Part shown: positions 57,328 through 64,000 of the stretch, piece after piece
How positions within the stretch are numbered: the stretch's first letter is position 1
How the letters are laid out: every line of letters begins with the position of its first letter
Assembly (NCBI GenBank): GCA_965212125.1
Contig: OZ243045.1
Coordinates: 2,007,823-2,071,822 of the forward strand
Reading direction: 5' to 3'
Length of the DNA: 64,000 nucleotides
DNA from: CAYRJD01 sp965212125
Lineage (GTDB): Bacteria > Actinomycetota > Acidimicrobiia > Acidimicrobiales > Poriferisodalaceae
The notes under the pieces: generated by a model
The model's database searches: none
Told to the model about the DNA's origin: nothing
Seen by the model: only the letters and a program-made list of their open reading frames with translations
Position numbers and translations under genes: made by a program

Positions 57328-58550
57328 GCGAAACGCCTCCCGCCAGCTCTTCCGCCCCCAAGACCGCCTGGTTCCACCCGACATCGGGCATCGCCGGCGA
57401 CATGGCACTCGGCGCCCTGCTCGACGCTGGCGCCAGCTTGGATTATGTGCGAGAGGCACTGAGCGGGCTGGACGTGCCCGGCTGGGAGCTAACCACCGAA
57501 GCGGTCAAGCGAGGCGGGATCGCCGCGACCAAAGCGATCGTCACCACCGAAGAGCAGCACCACCATCGCCGCTGGAGCGATATCCAAGACATCCTGGCAA
57601 GAGCCAACCTGCCAGCCGAGCGAGTCCGCCAGCGTGCCCATCAGATCTTCGAGCGGTTGGCGATCGCCGAGGGAAAGATCCACGGGATCGACCCGGCCGA
57701 GGTTCATTTCCACGAGGTCGGTGCGCTGGATGCGATCGTTGACATTGTCGGCGTGGCCGCCGCGCTTGAGAGCCTTGCCGTTGAGTCGGTCGGCTGCGGC
57801 ACGGTGTCGGTCGGGTCGGGCCAGGTGGCAACCGCTCACGGCGTGCTGCCGAACCCGCCGCCAGCGGTGGTGGAACTGCTCGCCCGATTCCAGGTGCAGG
57901 GCGTGGACGTGAATGTTGAGCTGACCACGCCGACGGGTGCGGCGATAGTGGCGGCTCTGGCGGGTGCGTCGGGTGCGTTGCCGCCGCTGGCGATCGTCGC
58001 TTCCGGTTACGGGGCGGGCACGGCCGACATGGAATGCCGACCGAATGTGACTCAGGTGATCATCGGCGAGATGGGACCGGCCGCCGTTGGCGCGCCCGCT
58101 GACGCAAGCACAAGCACCACCGAGCTAATCGAACTGGCGACCAACCTGGACGACGTCACCGGCGAGGTCTTGGCTCACGCAACGGCCGTGCTGATCGATG
58201 CCGGCGCACTTGATGCGTGGGTCACCCCGATCATCATGAAAAAAGGACGCCCGGCGCACTGCCTGCAGGTGTTGTGCCAGCCGGAGTTGGCGGCGGCGCT
58301 GACCGAATCGGTCATGTCGCTGACCGGCTCACTTGGCGTGCGGGCGGCGACCGTTTATCGCACGGCGGCGCCCCGCAGCGAGGTGGTGGTGGATGTTGAC
58401 GGGCAGGCGGTGTCGGTGAAGGTCGGCCCGCAACGTGCCAAGGCCGAGTGGAGCGATGCCGAGCGAGCCGGCGCGGCGCTGGGCATCACGCCGATGGAGG
58501 TTGCTGCGCGAGCCGAGCAAGCCGCCGCCGAGGCTTCCAGCCCAGGCTGA
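57324..58550 (+). CDS. larC: Nickel-pincer cofactor biosynthesis protein LarC
   Basis: 408 residues in one frame. LarC is the CTP-dependent cyclometallase that inserts nickel into the pincer nucleotide. N-terminal WFHPTSGIAGDMALGALLDAGA, His-rich TTEEQHHHRRWSDI, FERLAIAEGKIHGIDPAEVHFHEVGALDAIVDIVG, and the C-terminal domain with ELATNLDDVTGEVLAHA and IIMKKGRPAHCLQVL. In lactobacilli larC is split and joined by programmed frameshifting; here it is continuous. larA and larE are not in the window. A tRNA-Arg follows 66 bases later. Confidence 0.94.
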   Translation: MSETPPASSSAPKTAWFHPTSGIAGDMALGALLDAGASLDYVREALSGLDVPGWELTTEAVKRGGIAATKAIVTTEEQHHHRRWSDIQDILARANLPAERVRQRAHQIFERLAIAEGKIHGIDPAEVHFHEVGALDAIVDIVGVAAALESLAVESVGCGTVSVGSGQVATAHGVLPNPPPAVVELLARFQVQGVDVNVELTTPTGAAIVAALAGASGALPPLAIVASGYGAGTADMECRPNVTQVIIGEMGPAAVGAPADASTSTTELIELATNLDDVTGEVLAHATAVLIDAGALDAWVTPIIMKKGRPAHCLQVLCQPELAAALTESVMSLTGSLGVRAATVYRTAAPRSEVVVDVDGQAVSVKVGPQRAKAEWSDAERAGAALGITPMEVAARAEQAAAEASSPG

Positions 58551-58616
58551 TCGCTCTGCTGAGTAGCCCGCCCACAAGCAGCCCACCCGACCGCAAGCCG
58601 TAAGATGCGGGGCATT

Positions 58617-58693
58617 GCGCCCGTAGCTCAATTGGACAGAGCGTCTGACTACGGATCAGAAGGTTGGGGGTTCGACTCCCTCCGGGCGTGCCA
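58617..58693 (+). tRNA. tRNA-Arg (anticodon ACG)
   Basis: The acceptor GCGCCCG pairs with CGGGCGT, the D-arm has TAGCTCAATTGGACAGAG, the anticodon stem-loop is CTGACTACGGATCAG with ACG (read as ICG), and the T-arm is GGGGGTTCGACTCCCTC. CCA is encoded at 58691-58693. Its 3' end is the left border of a cluster of nuclease and methylase genes, a common site for island integration. Confidence 0.96.
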
Positions 58694-58799
58694 GCAGGTA
58701 GCTCTTTTGATGCCTCCCACCGCGCCCATAAACATGGTCAAGCACTCGTAGAGTCGCCGCCTTCCCTTGATGTCCCAGGTGCGAACTAGGTTCTGCACC

Positions 58800-59603
58800 A
58801 TGAAAGAACGGCTGCCACCCGAGGTTGGCGAGCAGATCGGCCCTTACTACGTCTATGCGCTGATTGACCCTCGTGACGGATACGACCGAGAAATCTTCTA
58901 CGTCGGCAAGGGCACCGGCGGAAGGCTTCTCTCTCACGGCCTTGAAGCCCTGCTTGAGTATGAAGCGGGCACAGAGCCGGACAAAATCGCCCGGATCAAA
59001 GCCATCCGCGCTGGCGGCGATGAACCACAGATTGATGTCATCCATCACGGGCTGGAGGAACCCGAAGCATTATTGGTTGAGGCCGCTGTCATTGACAGCT
59101 TTGAAGTTGAAAACCTCACCAACAAAGTCAGAGGTCACGGAACTGATAAGGGGCGCGCCTCGCTTGACGATCTCATAAGCCTCTACGGGGCGCCGCCAGT
59201 TGGCGAATCTGCCCCGCCTGCTCTGCTCATCGTTCTGGGCGATTGGACAGAATCTGAAGAAGAGCTTCAACCTGGCCATTTCCGCCTAGGCCACGGCTAC
59301 AAGTCAAGACTTACTCCAACTCAGATCGCTGATGCAACGAGAGCCTGGTGGAAGGTCAGCCCGGACGTTGTGGAGCAAAAGGGCATACGGCATGCCGTAG
59401 CGGTGCACGCAGGCGTTACCAGAGCGGTTATGGAAATCGGCGAATGGATTGGCCCACGCGAGGATGGCCGTTGGGCGTTTATGTCTCAGCCGCTCACCGA
59501 GGGTCACATCTATGACGAGTGGATTGGAACTCGTGGCCGGAAGATTGACTTTGATACCCCGCCTCAAAACCCAATCCGCTACTGGCCCTTTATGAACAAC
59601 TAA
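58800..59603 (+). CDS. LEM-3-like GIY-YIG nuclease-domain protein, copy 1
   Basis: 267 residues from the ATG at 58800. The N-terminal GIY-YIG-type domain (about 10-110) has YYVYALIDPRDGYDREIFYVGKGTGGRLLSH, where YVY and YVG stand for GIY and YIG, then ARIKAIRAGGDEPQIDVIHHGLEEPEALLVEAAVID and NLTNKVRGHG, supplying the Arg, His, Glu and Asn of the family. The C-terminal 150 residues (HFRLGHGYKS, ADATRAWWKVSPD, YAVAVHAGVTRAVMEIGEW) are shared with the next gene and are unassigned. Probable DNA or RNA endonuclease. First gene after tRNA-Arg. Confidence 0.8.
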   Translation: MKERLPPEVGEQIGPYYVYALIDPRDGYDREIFYVGKGTGGRLLSHGLEALLEYEAGTEPDKIARIKAIRAGGDEPQIDVIHHGLEEPEALLVEAAVIDSFEVENLTNKVRGHGTDKGRASLDDLISLYGAPPVGESAPPALLIVLGDWTESEEELQPGHFRLGHGYKSRLTPTQIADATRAWWKVSPDVVEQKGIRHAVAVHAGVTRAVMEIGEWIGPREDGRWAFMSQPLTEGHIYDEWIGTRGRKIDFDTPPQNPIRYWPFMNN

Positions 59604-59657
59604 GTCATCGCCAGCACGACCATCCTTCGATGTCTCTGGACGAATTAGGTTTGGGCT

Positions 59658-60485
59658 ATGAAACGGTTATCACCAGGGGTTGGCGCCCGGCTCGGCTATT
59701 ACGTCTATGCGCTCATTGATCCTCGCGATGGATACGACCGAGAAATCTTCTACGTAGGCAAGGGCAAAGGCGACCGGGCCTTGCACCACGACCGTGAAGC
59801 TCTCCTCGCGCGGGAGGGAGACTCTCAGCCAGACAAAATCTCCCGAATCCGAGCCATCCGCAAGGCGGGCTGTCAACCACGCATTGACATCGTTCGCCAT
59901 GGCTTGGAAGACAAGGACGAAGCGCACCGCATTGAAGCTGCGCTGATCGACTGCATAGGCCTAAGCAATCTGACAAATAAGTATTCCGGGCATCGTAGAG
60001 AGAAAGGTGAGGACAAGGGTCGAGTAATGCTTGAAGAGCTTGAGTTTCGATACAAGGCGAAGGCGATTAGCCCGACGGCGCCTAAGGCATTGCTCATTCG
60101 GCTCAAGGATTGGCAAGATGAGCCGGGGGAAATTGAGCCTGGCTATTGCTCCAAAGGTCATGGCTACAAGGTTGATGCCACCCCTGTTGAACTTGTTGAC
60201 GCAACCCGATCAGCATGGAGAATCAACCGTGATCGTGTGCAGAGGGAGGGGATTCAGTATGCCGTCGCGGTCCACAGGGGCGTAACGCGGGGAGTAATGA
60301 AGATCGGAAAAATTGAGGATTGGACACCGAAGGTAGACGGGAAGAAGAAAAGATGGGCCTTCCCGGCGGAGCTTGTCACCGAGGGGAAGGTTTTTGATCA
60401 GTGGGTCGGACCGTACGGCAAGGAAGTCAACTTTGTTATGGGGTCACAGAATCCAATTAATTACTGGTACCCAAAAACCAAATAA
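59658..60485 (+). CDS. LEM-3-like GIY-YIG nuclease-domain protein, copy 2
   Basis: 275 residues. It is a full-length paralogue of the preceding gene: YYVYALIDPRDGYDREIFYVGKGKGDRALHHDREALL, HRIEAALIDCIGLSNLTNKYSGH, then SKGHGYKVDATPVELVDATRSAWRINRDRVQREGIQYAVAVHRGVTRGVMKI and a Lys-rich C-terminus. The nuclease domain is close to copy 1 and the C-terminal half is more diverged, as expected if that half sets specificity. The two genes are 54 bases apart on one strand. A paired or heterodimeric nuclease is possible but not shown. Confidence 0.8.
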   Translation: MKRLSPGVGARLGYYVYALIDPRDGYDREIFYVGKGKGDRALHHDREALLAREGDSQPDKISRIRAIRKAGCQPRIDIVRHGLEDKDEAHRIEAALIDCIGLSNLTNKYSGHRREKGEDKGRVMLEELEFRYKAKAISPTAPKALLIRLKDWQDEPGEIEPGYCSKGHGYKVDATPVELVDATRSAWRINRDRVQREGIQYAVAVHRGVTRGVMKIGKIEDWTPKVDGKKKRWAFPAELVTEGKVFDQWVGPYGKEVNFVMGSQNPINYWYPKTK

Positions 60486-60576
60486 CTTTTGACCCCAATG
60501 TCCCGCCCGTTGCGTAATCTGCAATTCAAGGCGGTAGCGAGCGGGAACGCTTTGCGACTTATTGCAGGGGGCGAAA

Positions 60577-61023
60577 TTGTCTGATCCAACATTTCAGAGT
60601 GAGGCCACTCGGCAGGGGCAGGTGTTTGAGGACCAGGCATCTGCTTTTCTCAGGTCACTTGGTTTCTCTCTTCAGGGGAGCAAGAAGATTGATCATGTCG
60701 GATGCCAGATAGACCAGGCCGCTATAGGGCCAAACGGAAAGAAGGTGTTCTTTGAGTTCAAGGGCTCCTATCGAGGGCCTCGGCCAGGGATGCGAAGAAC
60801 AGACACCGTAAAGAAGGGTCTCCTCACAGGGTTCTTGCTGCAGTCGGTGGGTGATCCAACGCCCTACTACATCCTTACTTCTCACCTCCCCCTCAAAGGT
60901 GCCGCTTTAGCCATGATTCAACGAGCGATTGAGAGCGGGGCGGTAGCAGGCGTTCTAGAGGTCAACACTCCTGAAGCACAAAGTGCTCTTGCAGAATACT
61001 TTGGATCGTTGGGATCGGTGTGA
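60577..61023 (+). CDS. Small PD-(D/E)XK-like nuclease, candidate restriction endonuclease
   Basis: 148 residues from a TTG at 60577 preceded by AGGGGG; a TTG at 60562 adds five. Helix GQVFEDQASAFLRSLGF is followed by KKIDHVGCQIDQAAIGPNGKKVFFEFKGSYRGPRPGMRRTDTVKKGLLTGFLL. The spacing of Glu, Asp and the ExK in FFEFKGS fits the PD-(D/E)XK active site of restriction endonucleases and related DNases. The remainder is YYILTSHLPLKGAALAMIQRAIESGAV, a sheet-helix region. It lies between the GIY-YIG pair and the DNA methylase. The exact family is not recognised. Confidence 0.6.
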   Translation: MSDPTFQSEATRQGQVFEDQASAFLRSLGFSLQGSKKIDHVGCQIDQAAIGPNGKKVFFEFKGSYRGPRPGMRRTDTVKKGLLTGFLLQSVGDPTPYYILTSHLPLKGAALAMIQRAIESGAVAGVLEVNTPEAQSALAEYFGSLGSV

Positions 61024-61110
61024 TGCCACGTTCGTCGCCTGTGAGGTTTTATAGTCAGCCTGTCAAGTCACTGCTTGTAACTGACAGGCAAGAGGTTAAG
61101 GACAAGGCGT

Positions 61111-61788
61111 ATGGCTGCAGAGGCTGAGAGCATTGAGCCGCAGGGCGCGGCACATCCGGCAAAGTTCTCTCTTGGGTTAATCCCCGTCTTCGCCGACCTG
61201 CTTGAGGGCTATCACCGGGTGCTGGACCCGTTCGCGGGAACCGGTCGCATCCATCAGCTGACCGACCACGGATCTTTCGACACGGTCGGGATTGAGATTG
61301 AGCCGGAATGGGCCACCATGCACGAGCGCACGCTTGTGGGCGATGCGCTCGCCCTGCCGTTTGCTGACGATGAGTTTGACGCGGTCTGCACCTCGCCCAC
61401 ATACGGCAATCGGCTAGCGGATCACCACGATGCCAAAGACGGCAGCCCCAGGTTTTCGTATAAGCACACTTTGGGCAGGCCGCTTGCGCCGACCAATAGC
61501 GGGCAGATGCAGTGGGGCGCTGAGTATCGGGATTTCCACCAGAAGGCCTGGGCGGAGGTCGGCCGGATCCTCCGACCAGGCGGGAGGTTCGTGCTGAATC
61601 TAAAAGACCACGTGCGGAAGAAGAAGCTGGCGCCGGTTACGGGCTGGCACGTCTCGCACCTGATTCAAGAGGGCGGGTTTGACCTGCTCAATGTTCTAGG
61701 CGTGGCGGCGCCGAGCCTGCGACATGGCGCAAATCGCCAGGCCCGTGCAGGCAGCGCCGAGATTATTTTTGTGTTTGAGCGGAGTTAG
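61111..61788 (+). CDS. DNA methyltransferase (N4-C/N6-A type), actinophage-like
   Basis: 225 residues. The order is HPAKFSLGLIPVFADLL, SAM motif I DPFAGTGRIHQL (about 46-57), EIEPEWATMHERTLVGDALALPF, catalytic motif IV CTSPTYGNRLADHHDAKDG (S/T-P-x-Y, about 103), GRPLAPTNSGQMQWG, and EVGRILRPGGRFVLNLKDHVRKKK. This beta-class methylase with TSPTYGNRxADHH is common in actinobacterial phages and their hosts. It may be an orphan methylase or the protecting partner of the upstream nucleases. The stop overlaps a small convergent ORF. Confidence 0.88.
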   Translation: MAAEAESIEPQGAAHPAKFSLGLIPVFADLLEGYHRVLDPFAGTGRIHQLTDHGSFDTVGIEIEPEWATMHERTLVGDALALPFADDEFDAVCTSPTYGNRLADHHDAKDGSPRFSYKHTLGRPLAPTNSGQMQWGAEYRDFHQKAWAEVGRILRPGGRFVLNLKDHVRKKKLAPVTGWHVSHLIQEGGFDLLNVLGVAAPSLRHGANRQARAGSAEIIFVFERS

Positions 61789-61996
61789 TTGCTCGCCGCT
61801 TCATTTCGCCTGCCACGGGAGTCCTGTATTTCGCCTGCCACGGGAGTCCTGTGTTCCCCGATTTCTTGGTGGCTTGCTCACGCTTCCACATTGCTTCGAT
61901 CTTCTTACCAGCTTTTTCTAGTTTGCGACATTCCTGAGCAAACTTCTCCGTCGGGAGGTCAGAAAGGTTGTTTTGACGGGGAGTAGGTGATGGCAT
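61763..61996 (-). CDS. Small hypothetical protein convergent with the methylase
   Basis: 77 residues from an ATG at 61996, preceded by AAAGAGA; an ATG at 62011 adds five residues. Sequence: MPSPTPRQNNLSDLPTEKFA, then a charged helix (QECRKLEKAGKKIEAMWKREQATKKSG), then a tail lying over a 25-bp DNA repeat. No family is recognised. It could be a small regulator or antitoxin-like protein of the island, or a remnant. Apart from this ORF I see nothing in 61789-62119. Confidence 0.45.
   Translation of the reverse strand: MPSPTPRQNNLSDLPTEKFAQECRKLEKAGKKIEAMWKREQATKKSGNTGLPWQAKYRTPVAGEMKRRATNSAQTQK
61804..61853. repeat. 25-bp tandem duplication
   Basis: Two head-to-tail 25-base units begin TTTCGCCTGCCACGGGAGTC at 61804 and 61829, differing only in the last base. 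They lie in the 3' part of the small minus-strand ORF; because 25 is not a multiple of three, the two copies are read in different frames. Confidence 0.85.
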
Positions 61997-62119
61997 GGCG
62001 TTCTCTTTCATGGCTGTTAGGAGATGTCTTCAGAATACTCCAGGCCGGGATGTTTGGCGCTTGGCATTTTATGCGGCCAGCCCTTCTAGCCAGGAAGCCT
62101 CTCCCTCTCGGCCAGCCTC

Positions 62120-63031
62120 CTAACTCGCGGCGGCTTGCGAGACCGGGCGATCGGACGGACGTGCACGCGGATTGGCACGCAGGCGCGCAACGCCGCGGGC
62201 CAGCTCTCGTCCGGTCAGCACCACCAAGAACATCACCACCGCCACGAGCGCCAGGGTCGCTCCAGCCGCGCTGCCGTGGTGGAAGCTGATCAACAGCCCA
62301 ATCCACACCGCCAGCGCCCCCAACCCAACCGCCGTCACCATGATGCTGACAACCCTTCGCACTAGCAGTGAAGCCGTCGCCGGCGGAGCGATCAACAAGG
62401 CGAACACCAACAAGTTGCCGACCACCTCAAACGAGGCCACGATCGACACCGCCAGCAACACCAGCAGCGCACCGTGCGCCAAGCGAGGCCGCAAGCCCAA
62501 CACGCTGGCTTGGGTTTCGTCAAACGTCAGCGCCAAGAATGCACGGTGAAATATCACCACACCCAACACCGAAATTGCGGCTGCGATCGTTTGGTTGCGC
62601 AGGTCCGCCGATGTGATCCCGGTGATTGAGCCGAACAAAAACCGAGTCAGGTCGCCCGTAAAAAATCCCGACTGACTTGACATGATCACCACTGCCAGCG
62701 CCAAAAACCCGACGAACAAAATCCCGATGGAGGTGTCTTCGGACAGCGGCGAATAAGTCCGCACAACGTTGATGCCGCCGACCATCACCAGCGCGGCAAT
62801 GAGCGCCCCCAAGGTGGTGTTGACGCCGATGACGAACGCCACGGCTATGCCCGGCAACACGCCGTGCGCCAGGGCGTCGCCGAGAAAGCTCATGCCACGC
62901 AGCACCACCCAAGTGCCGACCACCGAGGTGGCTAGAACCGCCAGCAGCGCCGCATAAAGGGCGTCGCGCATAAACGGATTATCAACAAAAGGCTCTATCC
63001 ACCAGCCGAACGGATCAGTAACGAACTCCAT
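62120..63031 (-). CDS. Metal (zinc/manganese-type) ABC transporter permease
   Basis: 303 residues with about eight membrane helices of the ABC-3 (ZnuB/MntB) permease family: ALYAALLAVLATSVVGTWVVLRGMSFLGDALAHGVLPGIAVAF at the start, where the SFLGDALAHGVLPG loop contacts the ATPase, then STVIGILFVGFLALAVVIMSSQ-like and ALLVLLAVSIVASFEVVGNLLVFALLIAPPATASLLV. Imports Zn2+ or Mn2+ with a solute-binding protein and an ATPase. The binding-protein gene is 61 bases upstream on the same strand; the ATPase gene is not between them and may lie past the window edge. Confidence 0.9.
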   Translation of the reverse strand: MEFVTDPFGWWIEPFVDNPFMRDALYAALLAVLATSVVGTWVVLRGMSFLGDALAHGVLPGIAVAFVIGVNTTLGALIAALVMVGGINVVRTYSPLSEDTSIGILFVGFLALAVVIMSSQSGFFTGDLTRFLFGSITGITSADLRNQTIAAAISVLGVVIFHRAFLALTFDETQASVLGLRPRLAHGALLVLLAVSIVASFEVVGNLLVFALLIAPPATASLLVRRVVSIMVTAVGLGALAVWIGLLISFHHGSAAGATLALVAVVMFLVVLTGRELARGVARLRANPRARPSDRPVSQAAAS

Positions 63032-63092
63032 GGCGGGCGCTAGTTCGTCCTCGGCATCAGCCGCATGTCCGGCATAAACCGCATGTCCGGCA

Positions 63093-64000
63093 TCAGCTCA
63101 GCGCGTCAACAATGCGTTGAGCGTCGGTGGCGAGCATGCCGATGTAGGTGTCCGCGCCGCTGCCTGGCGCACCCAAAGTTTCGGTGTACAAGGGCACCAG
63201 CCTCACCTGCCCGGCGCGGCTGGCCAAGGCCTCTGCGTCGTCGGTGGTTCGCTGGGTTTCAGTGAAGATGACCGGCACGCCATTGGCACCTATCAACTCG
63301 GCCAGCTCGGCTAGCTGCGCCGGGTTGGTAGCGGCGATGGTTGAGGCGGCGGGGCTGATCGTGCCGATCACTTTCAGCGAGTACCTGTCGGCCAGGTAGC
63401 CCAGGGAGTCGTGGTTGGTAACGATCCTCCTGCGCTCTGGCGGTAGCTGCCCGAACTGATCAGCCAGCTGCGCATCTAGCGAGATCAGCCGATTGCGGTA
63501 ATCCTGCGCGCAGGCGTTGATTTCGTCTGCAGGCAGACCGGCGTGTTCGATCAGTGCTTGTGCCAATGGCTCCACCGCGCCGGCAACGCGGCGCGGGTCG
63601 AACCAGATGTGCGGGTCGGTGGTGTTGTCGTCTTCGTGGTCGTCGCCGTTGCCACGATCGGTGTCGCCACGATTGTCGGCGTCGTGATCGTCTTCGTCAA
63701 AGCTGCCGGCGTGGTCGGTTGGAATTGCAACCCTGATGGTGTCAACGTGGTCGCCCATCGCAAATATCGCAGTGCCAGCCTGCGCGACCGCTTCGAGCGT
63801 GTCCGCCAGTCCAGCTTCCAGGCCGAGTCCATTAGCGACGACCAAGCTGGAACGATCAAGCCGGGCGCGATCAGCCAGCGAGGGTTCAAAAACGTGCGGG
63901 TCGCCGCCGTCGGGTATCAGCGAGACGACCTGAGCGGGGGCGGTCGGGCTGTTCGCGCAGGCGACATTGCGAACCACGTCTGCCCAAATCCCGGTCATCG
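63093..64000 (-). CDS. Metal ABC transporter solute-binding protein (ZnuA-like), truncated at the window end
   Basis: About 301 residues are visible and the N-terminus continues past base 64000; the Met near 63998 is probably internal, since TGIWADVVRNVACA is a segment that normally follows the signal peptide. Cluster A-I binding-protein features: GGDPHVFEPSLADRARL (metal-ligand His), a Asp/His-rich loop (DEDDHDADN to DDHEDDN) typical of zinc-binding members, DPHIWFDPRRV (second His), RRIVTNHDSLGYLADRY (third His) and the final Asp region GADTYIGML. Delivers zinc or manganese to the downstream permease. Confidence 0.9.
   Translation of the reverse strand, partial: MTGIWADVVRNVACANSPTAPAQVVSLIPDGGDPHVFEPSLADRARLDRSSLVVANGLGLEAGLADTLEAVAQAGTAIFAMGDHVDTIRVAIPTDHAGSFDEDDHDADNRGDTDRGNGDDHEDDNTTDPHIWFDPRRVAGAVEPLAQALIEHAGLPADEINACAQDYRNRLISLDAQLADQFGQLPPERRRIVTNHDSLGYLADRYSLKVIGTISPAASTIAATNPAQLAELAELIGANGVPVIFTETQRTTDDAEALASRAGQVRLVPLYTETLGAPGSGADTYIGMLATDAQRIVDALS

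Noticed and set aside
56449..57459. Long minus-strand frame opposite larB
   Set aside because: Arg/His-rich shadow of larB, which has full family motifs on the plus strand.
62032..62119. Coding sequence left of the ABC permease
   Set aside because: Only short frames without ribosome-binding sites or family features were seen.

Overview
The window is high-GC, tightly packed bacterial DNA, most likely from an actinobacterium. Support for this: GTG and TTG starts are frequent; an F420/FMN-type PPOX protein, two luciferase-like oxidoreductases, a SCO6745-like protein and an actinophage-like DNA methylase are present; and fatty-acyl/CoA catabolic genes are abundant. The class (for example an acidimicrobiial lineage) is only a guess from gene content.

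Layout. 1-3.5 kb: the 3' end of a DHFR/RibD-like gene, a probable toxin-antitoxin pair (double-HTH protein plus PIN nuclease), ribokinase and a PPOX protein. 3.5-7.2 kb: a frameshifted DUF3179 lipoprotein, then two tandem-duplicated acidic secreted proteins separated by a decayed copy of the DUF3179 3' end; each copy ends in the same double hairpin terminator. 7.2-8.7 kb: an iron module (bacterioferritin, its ferredoxin, a DtxR-type repressor). 8.8-13.5 kb: two luciferase-like oxidoreductases around an MFS transporter, then a haloalkane dehalogenase. 13.6-18.4 kb: YceI protein, an IMPDH/GMPR enzyme overlapping queF, and an odd HTH-membrane-glycosidase fusion.

18.4-39.7 kb is an acyl-CoA and aromatic/xenobiotic catabolism block: CoA ligase, serine hydrolase, two fused double CaiB/BaiF CoA-transferases, HU, MFS, P450, enoyl-CoA hydratase, biotin-dependent carboxylase alpha and beta subunits, esterase, O-methyltransferase, amidohydrolase, dienelactone hydrolase, MaoC-like dehydratase and an acyltransferase. 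Ligase and CoA-transferases would activate acids, the hydratase and dehydratases would run beta-oxidation-like steps, and the carboxylase would handle propionyl- or branched acyl-CoA products. 39.8-41.3 kb holds three small membrane coiled-coil genes, two of them in a 660-bp tandem duplication. 41.3-51.3 kb is mostly housekeeping (glutaminyl cyclase, VOC, MFS, Tag glycosylase, 5-FTHF cyclo-ligase, SDR, nitroreductase, ClC channel). It is interrupted by a foreign-looking TauD dioxygenase flanked by a duplicated tag 3' end and a truncated SDR gene.

51.3-55.4 kb is a probable island at a divergent tRNA-Ser pair: a DUF4143 ATPase preceded by four 23-bp direct repeats, then a strongly AT-rich membrane-anchored HerA/DUF87 ATPase. 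55.4-58.6 kb returns to core genes (pheA, larB, larC). Directly after tRNA-Arg(ACG), 58.8-62.0 kb is a second island: two paralogous LEM-3-like GIY-YIG nucleases, a PD-(D/E)XK-like nuclease, a DNA methylase and a small ORF. This set is the best candidate for an undescribed restriction/defence-type system. The window closes with a zinc/manganese-type ABC permease and a truncated solute-binding protein.
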